Shown here: positions 42,686 to 52,700 of the stretch, piece by piece
How the letters are laid out: each line of letters begins with the position of its first letter
Numbering within the stretch: the first letter of the stretch is position 1
Source of the DNA: Bartonella ancashensis
GTDB lineage: Bacteria > Pseudomonadota > Alphaproteobacteria > Rhizobiales > Rhizobiaceae
Direction of reading: 5' to 3'
Length of the DNA: 64,000 nt
Assembly (NCBI RefSeq): GCF_001281405.1
Contig: NZ_CP010401.1
Span: forward strand, 1,078,001 to 1,142,000
The notes under the pieces: model-generated
The model's input: the letters and a program-made list of their open reading frames with translations, nothing else
What the model was told of the DNA's origin: nothing
Database searches by the model: none
Program-made: the position numbers and the translations under genes

Positions 42686-43984
42686 TTAAGAGTAAATAGG
42701 AAAATTATCTGTCATCTTTTTTACTTTTTTCTTAACAGACTCTTCAACCAGAATATTGTCTATATCATCCTCCGATTTTCTAAGTCTATCAAGAACTTCT
42801 GAAATAAAATCACCAATCTGAACAAATTCATTTTCTGAAAAACCACGTGTTGTCGCAGCAGGCGTACCTAAACGGATTCCTGACGTAATAAAAGGCTTTT
42901 CTGGATCAAACGGAATACTATTTTTATTACAAATAATATTAACACGTTCTAACGCCGATGCTGAACGCTTCCCTGTTAATCCCTTGAGACGTAAATCAAC
43001 AGATAATAGGTGATTATCTGTACCACCGGAAACAATAGTAAAACCATTGCCCTGTAAGCTTTTTGCCAAAATCTTAGCATTAGCAACTACACAAGCAGCA
43101 TAATCCTTGAAAGAAGGATTCAAAGCTTCCCCTAATGCAACAGCCTTCGCTGCAATTATATGCATTAAAGGCCCACCCTGAAGGCCCGGAAAAACCGCTA
43201 AATCTATCTTTTTGGCTAAAACTTCATCATTCGTTAATATCATACCACCACGAGGACCACGCAATGACTTATGAGTCGTTGTGGTAACAATATGAGCATA
43301 TGGTACAGGTGAAGGATGCACACCACCAGCAACTAATCCTGCAATATGAGCCATATCAACTACTAAATAAGCTCCAATTTCATCAGCAATTTCACGAAAA
43401 CGTTTCCAATCCCATATACGTGAATAAGCCGTCCCACCTGCTAAAATAAGTTTTGGTTTATGTTTTTTCCCAAGACATTCAATCTCTTCCATATCAAGCA
43501 AATTGTCATCTTTGCGCACACCATAAGAAACCGCATTAAACCATTTTCCTGACATATTTACAGATGAACCATGCGTTAAATGGCCACCAGAATTTAAATC
43601 CAACCCCATAAAAGTATCACCAGGTTGAAGCAAAGCCAAAAATACAGCTTGGTTCATTTGACTGCCCGAATGGGGCTGGACATTTGCAAAAGAAGCGCCA
43701 AAAAGCTGCTTTGCTCTTTCAATTGCTATATTTTCAATTAAATCAACAAAACGACAGCCGCCATAGTAACGCTTCTCTGGATAACCTTCTGCATACTTAT
43801 TTGTTAAAACCGACCCTTGCGCTTCAAGAACTGCTTTTGAAACAATATTTTCCGATGCAATCAACTCGATTTCATCACACTGACGCCTAAACTCTCCCTC
43901 GATTAAATCAAAAATTTCCGTATCAGTGGCTTGTAAAGTATCACTAGAAAAGCACCCTCGTAGATCATTTTCCTTCTTGATCAT
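42686..43984 (-). CDS. glyA: Serine hydroxymethyltransferase
   Basis: GlyA interconverts serine and glycine with tetrahydrofolate, supplying one-carbon units. The 432-residue PLP enzyme shows [35 protein letters not shown] and the Lys-containing PLP signature [17 protein letters not shown] 43984 has AGGA at good spacing; an ATG at 43990 is too close to it. First gene of the glyA-nrdR-rib-nusB operon. A perfect 12-bp palindrome lies about 75 bases upstream. Confidence 0.97.
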   Translation of the reverse strand: MIKKENDLRGCFSSDTLQATDTEIFDLIEGEFRRQCDEIELIASENIVSKAVLEAQGSVLTNKYAEGYPEKRYYGGCRFVDLIENIAIERAKQLFGASFANVQPHSGSQMNQAVFLALLQPGDTFMGLDLNSGGHLTHGSSVNMSGKWFNAVSYGVRKDDNLLDMEEIECLGKKHKPKLILAGGTAYSRIWDWKRFREIADEIGAYLVVDMAHIAGLVAGGVHPSPVPYAHIVTTTTHKSLRGPRGGMILTNDEVLAKKIDLAVFPGLQGGPLMHIIAAKAVALGEALNPSFKDYAACVVANAKILAKSLQGNGFTIVSGGTDNHLLSVDLRLKGLTGKRSASALERVNIICNKNSIPFDPEKPFITSGIRLGTPAATTRGFSENEFVQIGDFISEVLDRLRKSEDDIDNILVEESVKKKVKKMTDNFPIYS

Positions 43985-44057
43985 AAACATATCCTAATAT
44001 CAAAATGGGACCATTGATGGTAACATACTACATCATACAGACCAAATATTTTAAAGT

Positions 44058-44084
44058 ATTTTGTTAAAAAAATTTTAACAAAAT
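44058..44084. promoter_or_regulatory. Perfect 12-bp inverted repeat between glyA and argC
   Basis: Arms ATTTTGTTAAAA and TTTTAACAAAAT are separated by AAA, giving a 27-base symmetric site in the divergent glyA/argC region. It is about 75 bases upstream of the glyA start and 142 upstream of argC. It lacks a GC-rich stem and U-tract geometry of a normal terminator, so an operator is more likely, but no regulator is evident. Confidence 0.5.
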
Positions 44085-44225
44085 GAAGAATATTCCCATT
44101 TTTTACCAACTTCAGTGGTAGAATTTGAATGAAATAAGTACGTTATCCATTTTTCTTGCTTTTCCCTTGTTGGAATATCCCTCGGAGAGAGGTATAGTAG
44201 AAATTTGTTTGAGGCAAATGTGGTA

Positions 44226-45164
44226 ATGGTAACAAGAATTTTTATTGATGGTGAATACGGAACAACTGGGCTCCAGATACGGGAAAGACTTGCAGCTCAG
44301 CCTAATTTAGAAATTCTCTCTCTTTCCCATGCAGACCGTCATAAAACTGATCTTCGCTATGATTGCCTTGATCAAACTGATGTCGCTATCTTATGTCTTC
44401 CAGATGACGCTGCTCGTGAAACGGTAACATATCTTAAAAATAATAAAAAATTAGAGTTATTGATAGCTCGACGGCACACCGTGTTGCAACGAATTGGGTT
44501 TATGGTTTTTCCTGAAATGACAAAAGGACAAAAAAAGCGAATTCAAGAAGCGCGTTATGTCGCAAATCCTGGATGCTACCCTACAGGAGCAATTAGCCTG
44601 ATTAGACCACTGCGTGAAGCATGCTTAATAGATTCTCATTATCCAATATCAATTAATGCCATATCCGGTTACACAGGTGGCGGAAAAAAACTGATTGAAA
44701 AAATGGAAAGTGCTCCTTCTCAAGACTCCCTTCAAGATAAGTACTTTCTCTACGCCCTTAATCTTGAACATAAACACCTACCTGAAATAAAAATTCATGG
44801 AAAAATTGATCAAACACCTGTTTTCGTGCCAAGTGTTGGTCATTTCCCTCAAGGGATGATCGTCAACCTTCCGCTTCACTGCCGCTTGTTTTCAAAATCA
44901 GCAAATTGCTCCGATTTACGCGAAATTTTTAATGCCCATTACAGTGATAGCCAAAATGTTATATCAATTGCATCACAAGAAGAAACTGACGCACTCTCTC
45001 AGTTAAATCCAGAATATCTGGCTCACAAAGATGGTCTGAAGATTTTTATTTTTTGCGATAAAAATGAAAACATCTTCAATCTATGCGCTGTATTGGACAA
45101 TTTAGGAAAGGGTGCATCCGCAGCGGCCATCCAAAACCTTAACTTAATGCTTGCAAGTAACTAA
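44226..45164 (+). CDS. argC: N-acetyl-gamma-glutamyl-phosphate reductase
   Basis: ArgC reduces N-acetylglutamyl phosphate in arginine synthesis. The 312-residue product is of the short (type 2) class: RIFIDGEYGTTGLQIRERL as the nucleotide-binding start, the catalytic Cys in ANPGCYPTGAISL, and SGYTGGGKKLIEKME. ATG 44226 was chosen because it begins the conserved region; a TTG at 44205 is in frame. No other arg genes are in the window. Its 3' end overlaps the opposite-strand ctaA by 21 bases. Confidence 0.95.
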   Translation: MVTRIFIDGEYGTTGLQIRERLAAQPNLEILSLSHADRHKTDLRYDCLDQTDVAILCLPDDAARETVTYLKNNKKLELLIARRHTVLQRIGFMVFPEMTKGQKKRIQEARYVANPGCYPTGAISLIRPLREACLIDSHYPISINAISGYTGGGKKLIEKMESAPSQDSLQDKYFLYALNLEHKHLPEIKIHGKIDQTPVFVPSVGHFPQGMIVNLPLHCRLFSKSANCSDLREIFNAHYSDSQNVISIASQEETDALSQLNPEYLAHKDGLKIFIFCDKNENIFNLCAVLDNLGKGASAAAIQNLNLMLASN

Positions 45165-46259
45165 ATCTCTTGTTTCTAAATCTTTCTTTAAAAAGGGAGT
45201 ACGCTCCTTCGTTGCTCTCCAGTGCGTAACTGAAAAACACAATAAAACAAAAGCAACACCCTGGTGAATGAGCCCCAAACTGATTGGTACCTCATTCAAT
45301 AAAGTCATAACACCTAAAAGTGCTTGAATAACAACGATTACACATAAAAACAACGCACGGCGCATATGAGCTGAATGCGGCGCTTTACCATGCACATATA
45401 AAGCATGGACGATTATTATAACAAATAAAAAATAAGCAAAAAAACGGTGAATAAATTGAACTGTTAAAGGATTTTCAAATAAATTAAGCCAAATTGGGTC
45501 ATAACTAAGCAATCCTTCCGGTATAATTTGGCTATCCATCAATGGCCATGTATTGTAGATTTTACCAGCATGAAGGCCCGCAACAAGAGCGCCTAGATAA
45601 ATCTCAACCAAAGTAAAAAAAACAAGCCAACCTGCAAAATGCTGGACCCCCTTGCTCGCAGGTCCTTCTGAACATTCTCTTAAACCTTGTGATAAATAAG
45701 TTACGAAAATAATCACAAAACACGCCGCAATGAGATGAATCGCCAAACGATACTGGCTAACACTTGTTAAATCACTGTGACCAAGACCCGAAGCAACCAT
45801 CCACCAACCAATAACGCCCTGCATAGCAATTAGTATTGGCACAGCAACAAGATGAGGAAAAATACCTCTTTCAATACGTTTGGTTACCCAAAACCAAATC
45901 AAACCTAGTAAAGCCACAAGCCCAACAAGACGACCAAGCACACGATGCCCCCATTCCCACCAAAAAATAGTCTTAAATGCATTTAACGTCATATCATAAT
46001 TAAGAATCTTATACTGGGCTATTTGTTGATATTTTAAAAACTCTTCCTGCCACTGATCAGCGCTAACTGGTGGAATAATACCATGTACCGGCTTCCACTC
46101 TGTAATTGACAGCCCTGAACCTGTTAAACGCGTAGCACCACCTACTAAAACGATTGCCAAACAAAGTAATAAAATTATACAAAGCCACACCTGAATCTGC
46201 TTTCGATTACGTTTTTGCAGCGTTGTCAGAGTGATATTGTTCACTTTATTCGTTGTCAT
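45144..46259 (-). CDS. ctaA: Heme A synthase (COX15/CtaA)
   Basis: CtaA oxidises heme O to heme A for cytochrome aa3 oxidases. The 371-residue membrane protein has eight hydrophobic helices. Conserved heme-ligand regions are seen: RLTGSGLSITEWKPVHG, WWEWGHRVLGRLVGL, YRLAIHLIAACFV, and FIHRFFAYFL with GLIHQGVAFVLL. GGAG lies eight bases before the ATG. Convergent with argC, with overlapping 3' ends. Confidence 0.96.
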   Translation of the reverse strand: MTTNKVNNITLTTLQKRNRKQIQVWLCIILLLCLAIVLVGGATRLTGSGLSITEWKPVHGIIPPVSADQWQEEFLKYQQIAQYKILNYDMTLNAFKTIFWWEWGHRVLGRLVGLVALLGLIWFWVTKRIERGIFPHLVAVPILIAMQGVIGWWMVASGLGHSDLTSVSQYRLAIHLIAACFVIIFVTYLSQGLRECSEGPASKGVQHFAGWLVFFTLVEIYLGALVAGLHAGKIYNTWPLMDSQIIPEGLLSYDPIWLNLFENPLTVQFIHRFFAYFLFVIIIVHALYVHGKAPHSAHMRRALFLCVIVVIQALLGVMTLLNEVPISLGLIHQGVAFVLLCFSVTHWRATKERTPFLKKDLETRDLVTCKH

Positions 46260-46456
46260 CCAATCATCTCCGGTTCTATCTTACCGTAAACATTTTATTA
46301 AAATATCTAACCTCAATTTTAAACACATTAAGTGGTATTATAAACCATGCTACAAATGTCACCATTGTTTCTACTTAGTAGACATCCAAGGCAAGATAAT
46401 ACGTAAATAACTCCTGAAAGCCTAGATAGCACATAGGAAGCATCCAATCATATTTA

Positions 46457-47119
46457 TCAGGAGATAACGTTACAAATATAGTATTCCGCTAATTGTACAA
46501 TCTTCCCAAATTTGCATTTTTGTTCATCGGTTGCTTGAATAATAATCGTATTATGTTTTTTAAAAATCTTTCTAATATATTCAAGATATCCCTCAAATAA
46601 CTCTGTGCATCAGCAAAACCAGTTAACCTCCTAAAGAGGATTAGCTTTAATAATGATAAAGGATATTTCGTGACTGCATATTCTCCACCAAAATGTCACC
46701 TAATCTCTTATCATTTTCTTTAACAAACTGGAAGATTTAAAAATCAAACCGTTTGGTGTTCTCCTTAATACAAAAGGATAATATTTTTCTTCCTCTTTGC
46801 ACAATTTCAGGAACAGCAGCGAAAACTCATCCTCCAATTTAAAATACCTCCAAATTAGGGTGAAATTTAAGAATTTTCGTCATATTAGAAATATGAAACC
46901 TTTTCCCCTCCTTCTAATAATGTATTCTTTAACTTACTTAGTATTCACTCTAGAATGGGATTTTAAATAAAAATACTTCTCAAAAGAGTAGCAAAATTCA
47001 TCAATATTCCTAAGAAAATAGCACATAGCCACTCCTCTAGAAGGAAAAATAGTTAACTTAAAATCATCCATTCCACTAAATTCCTCAAAGTGCCAAAATA
47101 AACACATGCTCGTTAGCAC
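46457..47119 (-). pseudogene. Eroded unidentified gene
   Basis: One minus-strand frame of 221 codons is interrupted by five stops but keeps long protein-like segments. These include GMDDFKLTIFPSRGVAMCYF in the first 61 codons, EDEFSLLFLKLCKEEEKYY with PFVLRRTPNGLIFKSSSLL in the middle, and EGYLEYIRKIFKKHNTIIIQ near the end. Between 46934 and 46840 better-looking protein lies in a neighbouring frame (TKILKFHPNLEVF), implying compensating frameshifts. No family was recognised. The 200 bases between this and ctaA (46260-46456) hold nothing recognisable. Confidence 0.5.
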
Positions 47120-47124
47120 ATATT

Positions 47125-48465
47125 TTACTTAATACAATCTAATTGTCTCTTTGCTTCATCGGTAAGTACTGCCCTAACGGTAACGGAACCATCATCGTGG
47201 CTCCATTGCTCTACCTTTCCAGAATTTTTGTAAAACCAATCGATAAGCGACATTGTTTCAGGTTTCAAAACCAATTCAACGGCTTGCATTTCTCCAAAAA
47301 TCCGCCTTTCAATTGTACTTAGTAACTCCTTCAATCCTTCCCCGGCTTTCGCTGAAACCATTAATGCAGGATTAAATAATGCCCTTGCACTTATCTGCAA
47401 AGAATTCAGCGTATACTCATCTAGCATATCAATCTTATTCCAAACCTCTATAATACGATTTGTATTATCAACATCAACACCAAGATCTGAGAGTATCTCT
47501 AAAACATCCCGAGCATGTGCGTGATGATCAGGATCTGATATATCTTTCACATGAATAATAAAATCAGCTTCAACAACTTCCTCAAGAGTTGCTCTAAAAG
47601 CTGCAACTAAATGTGTTGGTAAATTAGAAATAAAACCCACTGTATCAGATAAAAGAATCGTTTTTCCATGAGGAAGAGTAACCTTACGCAAAGTCGGATC
47701 AAGTGTCGCAAACAACATATCCTCTGTCAGAACATTCGCACCACTTAACTGATTAAAAAGTGTTGATTTTCCTGCATTAGTATATCCTACTAGAGCCACA
47801 ACCAAATGCTGCATCTTTTTTCTCTTAGCCCTATGAAGGGCTCGTGTCTTTACAACAGTCTTTAACTCGCGTCGAATACGGGTGATTTTATCCTGTAAAA
47901 GGCGTCTGTCCGATTCAATCTGAGTTTCACCCGGTCCTCCTAAAAAACCACTACCGCCACGCTGCCTCTCTAAATGAGTCCAACTGCGAACAAGTCTTCC
48001 CTTTTGATAAGATAAATGAGCTAACTCAACTTGCAAAACCCCTTCCCGTGTCTGTGCGCGATCACCAAAAATTTCAAGGATCAAAGCAGTTCTATCAATA
48101 ACCTTACAACTCCATAATTTTTCCAAATTACGCTGTTGCACTGGTGTCAAAGTACAGTCCACAATTGCAACAGAAACATCACGTCCTTCTGAACAAGACA
48201 AAACTTGTTTAAATGCATCAACTTTACCTGACCCAAATAAAGTTGCAGGATTTTTTGTAGTAATATTTACAACTTCACAATGAACAACATTAAGCCCTAT
48301 AGAAAGCGCTAATCCCACTGCTTCATTTACTCGCGATGCGATCGAACGCTCATTTGAAGCTCCTTTGCTCTTATCCACGCAATAAATTGGTACAAAAATA
48401 ACGGTAGAAACCTTCTTCGCAATATGCGAAACGAATCTTCTAGATCTCGCACCCGTGCTCACCAT
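47125..48465 (-). CDS. hflX: GTPase HflX
   Basis: HflX is a ribosome-associated GTPase that splits stalled 70S ribosomes under stress. The 446-residue product has the Gly-rich HflX N-terminal domain (ATLFGSGKV; RQRGGSGFLGGPGETQIESD). The G motifs are VGYTNAGKSTLFNQL (G1), LLSDTVGFISNLP (G3) and EVWNKIDML (G4). It lies 33 bases downstream of hfq in the conserved hfq-hflX pair. Confidence 0.97.
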   Translation of the reverse strand: MVSTGARSRRFVSHIAKKVSTVIFVPIYCVDKSKGASNERSIASRVNEAVGLALSIGLNVVHCEVVNITTKNPATLFGSGKVDAFKQVLSCSEGRDVSVAIVDCTLTPVQQRNLEKLWSCKVIDRTALILEIFGDRAQTREGVLQVELAHLSYQKGRLVRSWTHLERQRGGSGFLGGPGETQIESDRRLLQDKITRIRRELKTVVKTRALHRAKRKKMQHLVVALVGYTNAGKSTLFNQLSGANVLTEDMLFATLDPTLRKVTLPHGKTILLSDTVGFISNLPTHLVAAFRATLEEVVEADFIIHVKDISDPDHHAHARDVLEILSDLGVDVDNTNRIIEVWNKIDMLDEYTLNSLQISARALFNPALMVSAKAGEGLKELLSTIERRIFGEMQAVELVLKPETMSLIDWFYKNSGKVEQWSHDDGSVTVRAVLTDEAKRQLDCIK

Positions 48466-48498
48466 GACAACTGAACCAGCGTTTTAAAAAATGATTAC

Positions 48499-48735
48499 CT
48501 ACCCAACGTCCCCTTCCAGCATATGTAAAGGCTGGCTAGGCATGATCGTCGAAATAGCATGCTTGTAAACCAACTGTGTATGCTCATCGCGACGCAAAAG
48601 AATACAAAAACTATCAAACGACGCCACAACACCAGTTAACTTAACACCATTAACGAGAAAAATTGTAAGAAAAATTTTTTGCTTGCAAACTGTATTCAAA
48701 AACACATCTTGCAGGTTTTGTAACTTTTCTACCAT
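48499..48735 (-). CDS. hfq: RNA chaperone Hfq
   Basis: Hfq is the hexameric Sm-like protein that pairs small RNAs with mRNAs. The 78-residue product has the Sm1 region [20 protein letters not shown] and the Sm2 motif [16 protein letters not shown]. The usual KHA replaces YKHA only by context, and the C-terminal tail is short, as in Rhizobiales. It heads an operon with hflX. Confidence 0.97.
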   Translation of the reverse strand: MVEKLQNLQDVFLNTVCKQKIFLTIFLVNGVKLTGVVASFDSFCILLRRDEHTQLVYKHAISTIMPSQPLHMLEGDVG

Positions 48736-49715
48736 CGCCCTCTCACCTTTGTCACAAACTGCATAAAAACACTCCCATCGGCTAATACACTTCCTACCAA
48801 CATGTCAGTGCTAAAGCTTCAAAACCTACAATAGACCACAACCCAGCGTATCACTCACGCACAATAAACACCTCAACCTAAAAGGTCAAATATTAAGAAT
48901 TTTAAATCTACCTTTGCAACAGGCTATGCCTAAGCAGCAGGTTATGCCCACCCCCTCCCTTTCTGCATCTGTCTTAGACAAAGCAGGCCTCCCCCCGTCA
49001 ATCACTGAAATTCCCCTTTACTCCTCCCTGTAACCAGAAAATACCAAAAAACACAAAACCAGCGGCTGCGCTTCTTCTTCTTTCTGCCTCCAGATTAAGC
49101 ATCTTCATTTTGGCCTAAATAAGTCGTAAACGCTAACCATTATGTATATTCCAGGCTATTTGTAGATTCACCCAAAATTAGATATGAAATCTGATGAAAG
49201 CATTTTATATTAAAGTACTGCTATTTTGAGTATATAGTTTTTACACCTGCACAATATATCTTTACTCTCCAGAACCTGAAATGCACAGCGAGAAATTACC
49301 TCTTCACCTTCTTAGAAAGGAAACTTGCCATTTATCACAAAGAATACTACGTAACGAGCAGTGAAATCTGTACTTTATGGCGATACAGGCTGCTGATCTT
49401 GTAAAAAACATGTTCATATTGCTGAAATATTGCATACGACTGCGGATTTTATCCGAGTTCATCCATCAAGAATAACTTGGATCATGGAATTTTAGTTATG
49501 AACAATATCTAACTATAACAATAATTATGCAATATACTGTTTACAAACCATTTTATTATTATCTTAAATGAGAAATGAGTATCACGTTAACTCTATCTTA
49601 AAAGTTTTCTAACTTTTGCCTTGAAGATGTTTCCTTCTAGGTAATAAACAGTTAATATGCAAGCTACTTGGAAAAGAACGTATCTCTTTATCCATCCGTA
49701 GAGTGTGAGGCGAGT
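48736..49715. other. Long intergenic region with possible gene remnants
   Basis: About 980 bases between hfq and the giant coiled-coil gene. A GC-richer patch (about 48930-49110) has no intact frame with a ribosome site. At 49361-49495 a plus-strand frame with one internal TGA reads HIAEILHTTADFIRVHPSRI near its end, which looks like the tail of a lost protein, but no family was identified. The last 150 bases should contain the promoter of the coiled-coil gene. Confidence 0.4.
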
Positions 49716-52700
49716 ATGGCACGTAGAACTGGACGACAAACATTTGAAATGAAAGTTGAAAAAGCTCTTGAAAAAGCAATGGACTTTGATTTCAGTAAAG
49801 CGGGAATTGAGGGAATGTCGTCAGATACTTCTGCAAATCCTGTTGATCCTGTTGATGTAGATGATTTAATTAAAAAAATAGCATCAGCTGAAGAAAATGC
49901 CACTACCGAAGATGATACCTCATCTCTTCCTCCTTCTATTCACGATGGCGCTGCTATCGATGAGTCAGTTGCTGAACAACTTTTCGGCCAAAAACCCACA
50001 GATGAACTTGCAGGAGGAACAGTGCAGAATACGCTGCTGTCTGAACAGCCTCTTCCTGCCAATGATGATAGTATAATACCATTGAATTTTACATCCTCAC
50101 GGCAAAACTCTATCTCTCGTACCTACTGGAATACAACAGCGCTTAGTGCACTATGGGCGGCAGGAGGAGCTTTCATAGCTCATAAATTAGCCCCTTCAGG
50201 ACTAAACTCTTTAGAGAGCGTTGTAAACTTCATCACATCGCCTATTGGACTTGCGGTAGCTGCAGGAACTGCGATTCCTATTATGATGTCCTGGGGCTTT
50301 GCTAAACTGATAAAGCATTCAAAGGAATTGCATAATATTGTTATGCTTATGACGAATGCTGCACAACATCTTAATGAACCTCGAGAAATATCCGAAAAGC
50401 AAATTGCGATCATAGGAAAAACTATTCGTGAAGAAATAGCCACTATGAACGAGGAGATTGAGCGTACTCTCAAACGTGCAGTTGAACTTGAAGCCATTAT
50501 ACAGGGTGAAGTTCGTACTCTTGAGCAAGCTTATGGCAGAAATGAATCGCGGATCCATACGTTAATTAAAGAATTGAGTAACGAGCGTATGGCTATCTTA
50601 AACCATGCCAGCCGTGTACAGTCTGCAATTAAAGGAACACAGCAACAATTAAGCGGTGAATTTGATTCTGTCACATCCCAAATTGCAAAGAATGTCGAAA
50701 ATTTTGCGCAAATACTATCTCAAACCTTACAAAAACAAGGAGAAGATCTCGTCGCAAAATTATCTTATGCAGGTGATGGTGTTACAAACAAACTCTTTGA
50801 AAAATTTAATGAAACAACTTTACAAATTCAGCATAAAAACACGAAACTTTTTCATGAATTAGGAAAAAATTTCGATAATTTTTCAGAGCGCTTTGATGAT
50901 AATGAAAGACGGCTAGAAAACATTTTCAATGAAACAGCTACTAAAGCTGAAATTTGTATTGCTAAGGTTGCAACGCATATACAAGATGTGACAGATGATA
51001 CCCTGTTAAAAGTAGACAAAAAATTCAAGGTATTGGATAAAACAATTATTGATCGTCATGATGAATCGTTGCAGAATTTTGACGAAAAGATCCTACACCT
51101 CAATGAAAAAGCTGGTAAACTTTCATCTCAGTTTGATGATATTACTTCGGAAGCGATTGAAGCTTTTGAGGATCGTTTGGTAGCTGTTGACTTGTCTCTT
51201 AAAGAACATAGTGACTCTGTTGTTGAAACCTTCGTTGCGCATAGTCAAGAACTAGAGAACAACGTTGAGAAACTTGGATCATTTTTGGAAGCTCATGCCT
51301 CACAAATTCATGCAGGTCTTAAACAAAAAACATCTGATATTGCTGATGTATTTACAAGTGGACACGATAATATTCGCCTTGCCGTTGATGAAAGCAAAAA
51401 ATCCCTACGGGAAGAAATAAGAAACATTGATACTGCAATCATTGATATCATCAAAGAGCGCTCTCAGGATCTGCAGTTACAATTTTCTGACCAACGAGAC
51501 ATTATGTCGGATATGATCAACCGTGAGAAAGATAAAATTGCTAATACTCTAAAAGATCAGATTGATTCATTGGCCCAAAATATTTCGGCTATTGAGAAAA
51601 CTTTAATTGATAACGTCCAAACTGTAGACTTGCACACTGCAGATCAAGTTGCAAATATAGTTCACTGCACAGAAAAACTACAAGAATCTATCGCACAAAG
51701 CTGTGAAAAAACTCAAGAAGCCTTAGAAGTTCAAGCTCGAAACATCGATGTACGCACTGATGCTCTACGCGATTCTTTAGCTATGAATAGTGTTTCTCTT
51801 AACGAAGTTCTTTCTGGTCAAACACACGTACTTGAAAAACGTATGGAAGAAATCCATGATCTCATCGCAAAGAGTGATATACACATCGACGTAGCGCTTA
51901 AGCAGCAAGTAAATTTAGTTGAAGATGCGATTGCTGATAATAATAAGGTTCTTGTTGAAACTGTTCAAAACCACATTAAAGAGCTGGGTGATCGTACCGA
52001 AATTTTAAAGGACACTCTCTATCATTCTAATGGAGAATTCTTTGAAGCTTTTGGAACGCACATAGAGTTGTTTGATAAAGATCTTGAAAGTCGTGCACAT
52101 CAAATTTGTGAACATGCAGATATGCTAACAGAAAAGTTAGCTCAAAAATTTAACCAAGTTCATGAAACCATTGATATGCAGACATCTGCGCTTGAAGAAC
52201 GTTCTGATGCCTTAAAGACATCTATTATTATCAATAATGAGCAGAATCGAGAAATTCAACACGCACTAGAAACTAGTGTTGATAATATACGCACTACACT
52301 GGAAAGCTCCATTAGTGCAATTACAGATAATTTACAAGATACAATCACACAGGCATCAGGTATCTTCTATTCTACGGGAGAGCAAATACTCGCATCTTTG
52401 CATGGTGAAACAGATAAGGCGCAAGAAAAGCTTTTTATCGTTTCTGAGCAATTAGCATCAATAGTAGCTGAACAGGTGGAAAGGTCAGAAACTTCTATCC
52501 TTTCTGCTGGAGATAAATTTATCTCATCTGTCTCTGATATTACTGTAAAAGCAGAAAATATTATTCTGGAATCCGGTGACCGTATTGTGTCGAATGTTGA
52601 ACAAACAGTTCACGAAACGAGCCAAAAGCTTCTTTCTTCTCTAACTGAACAGACAGCTTACACCACTGAAGCGTTTACAGTAGCAAGTAATAACGTTCAT

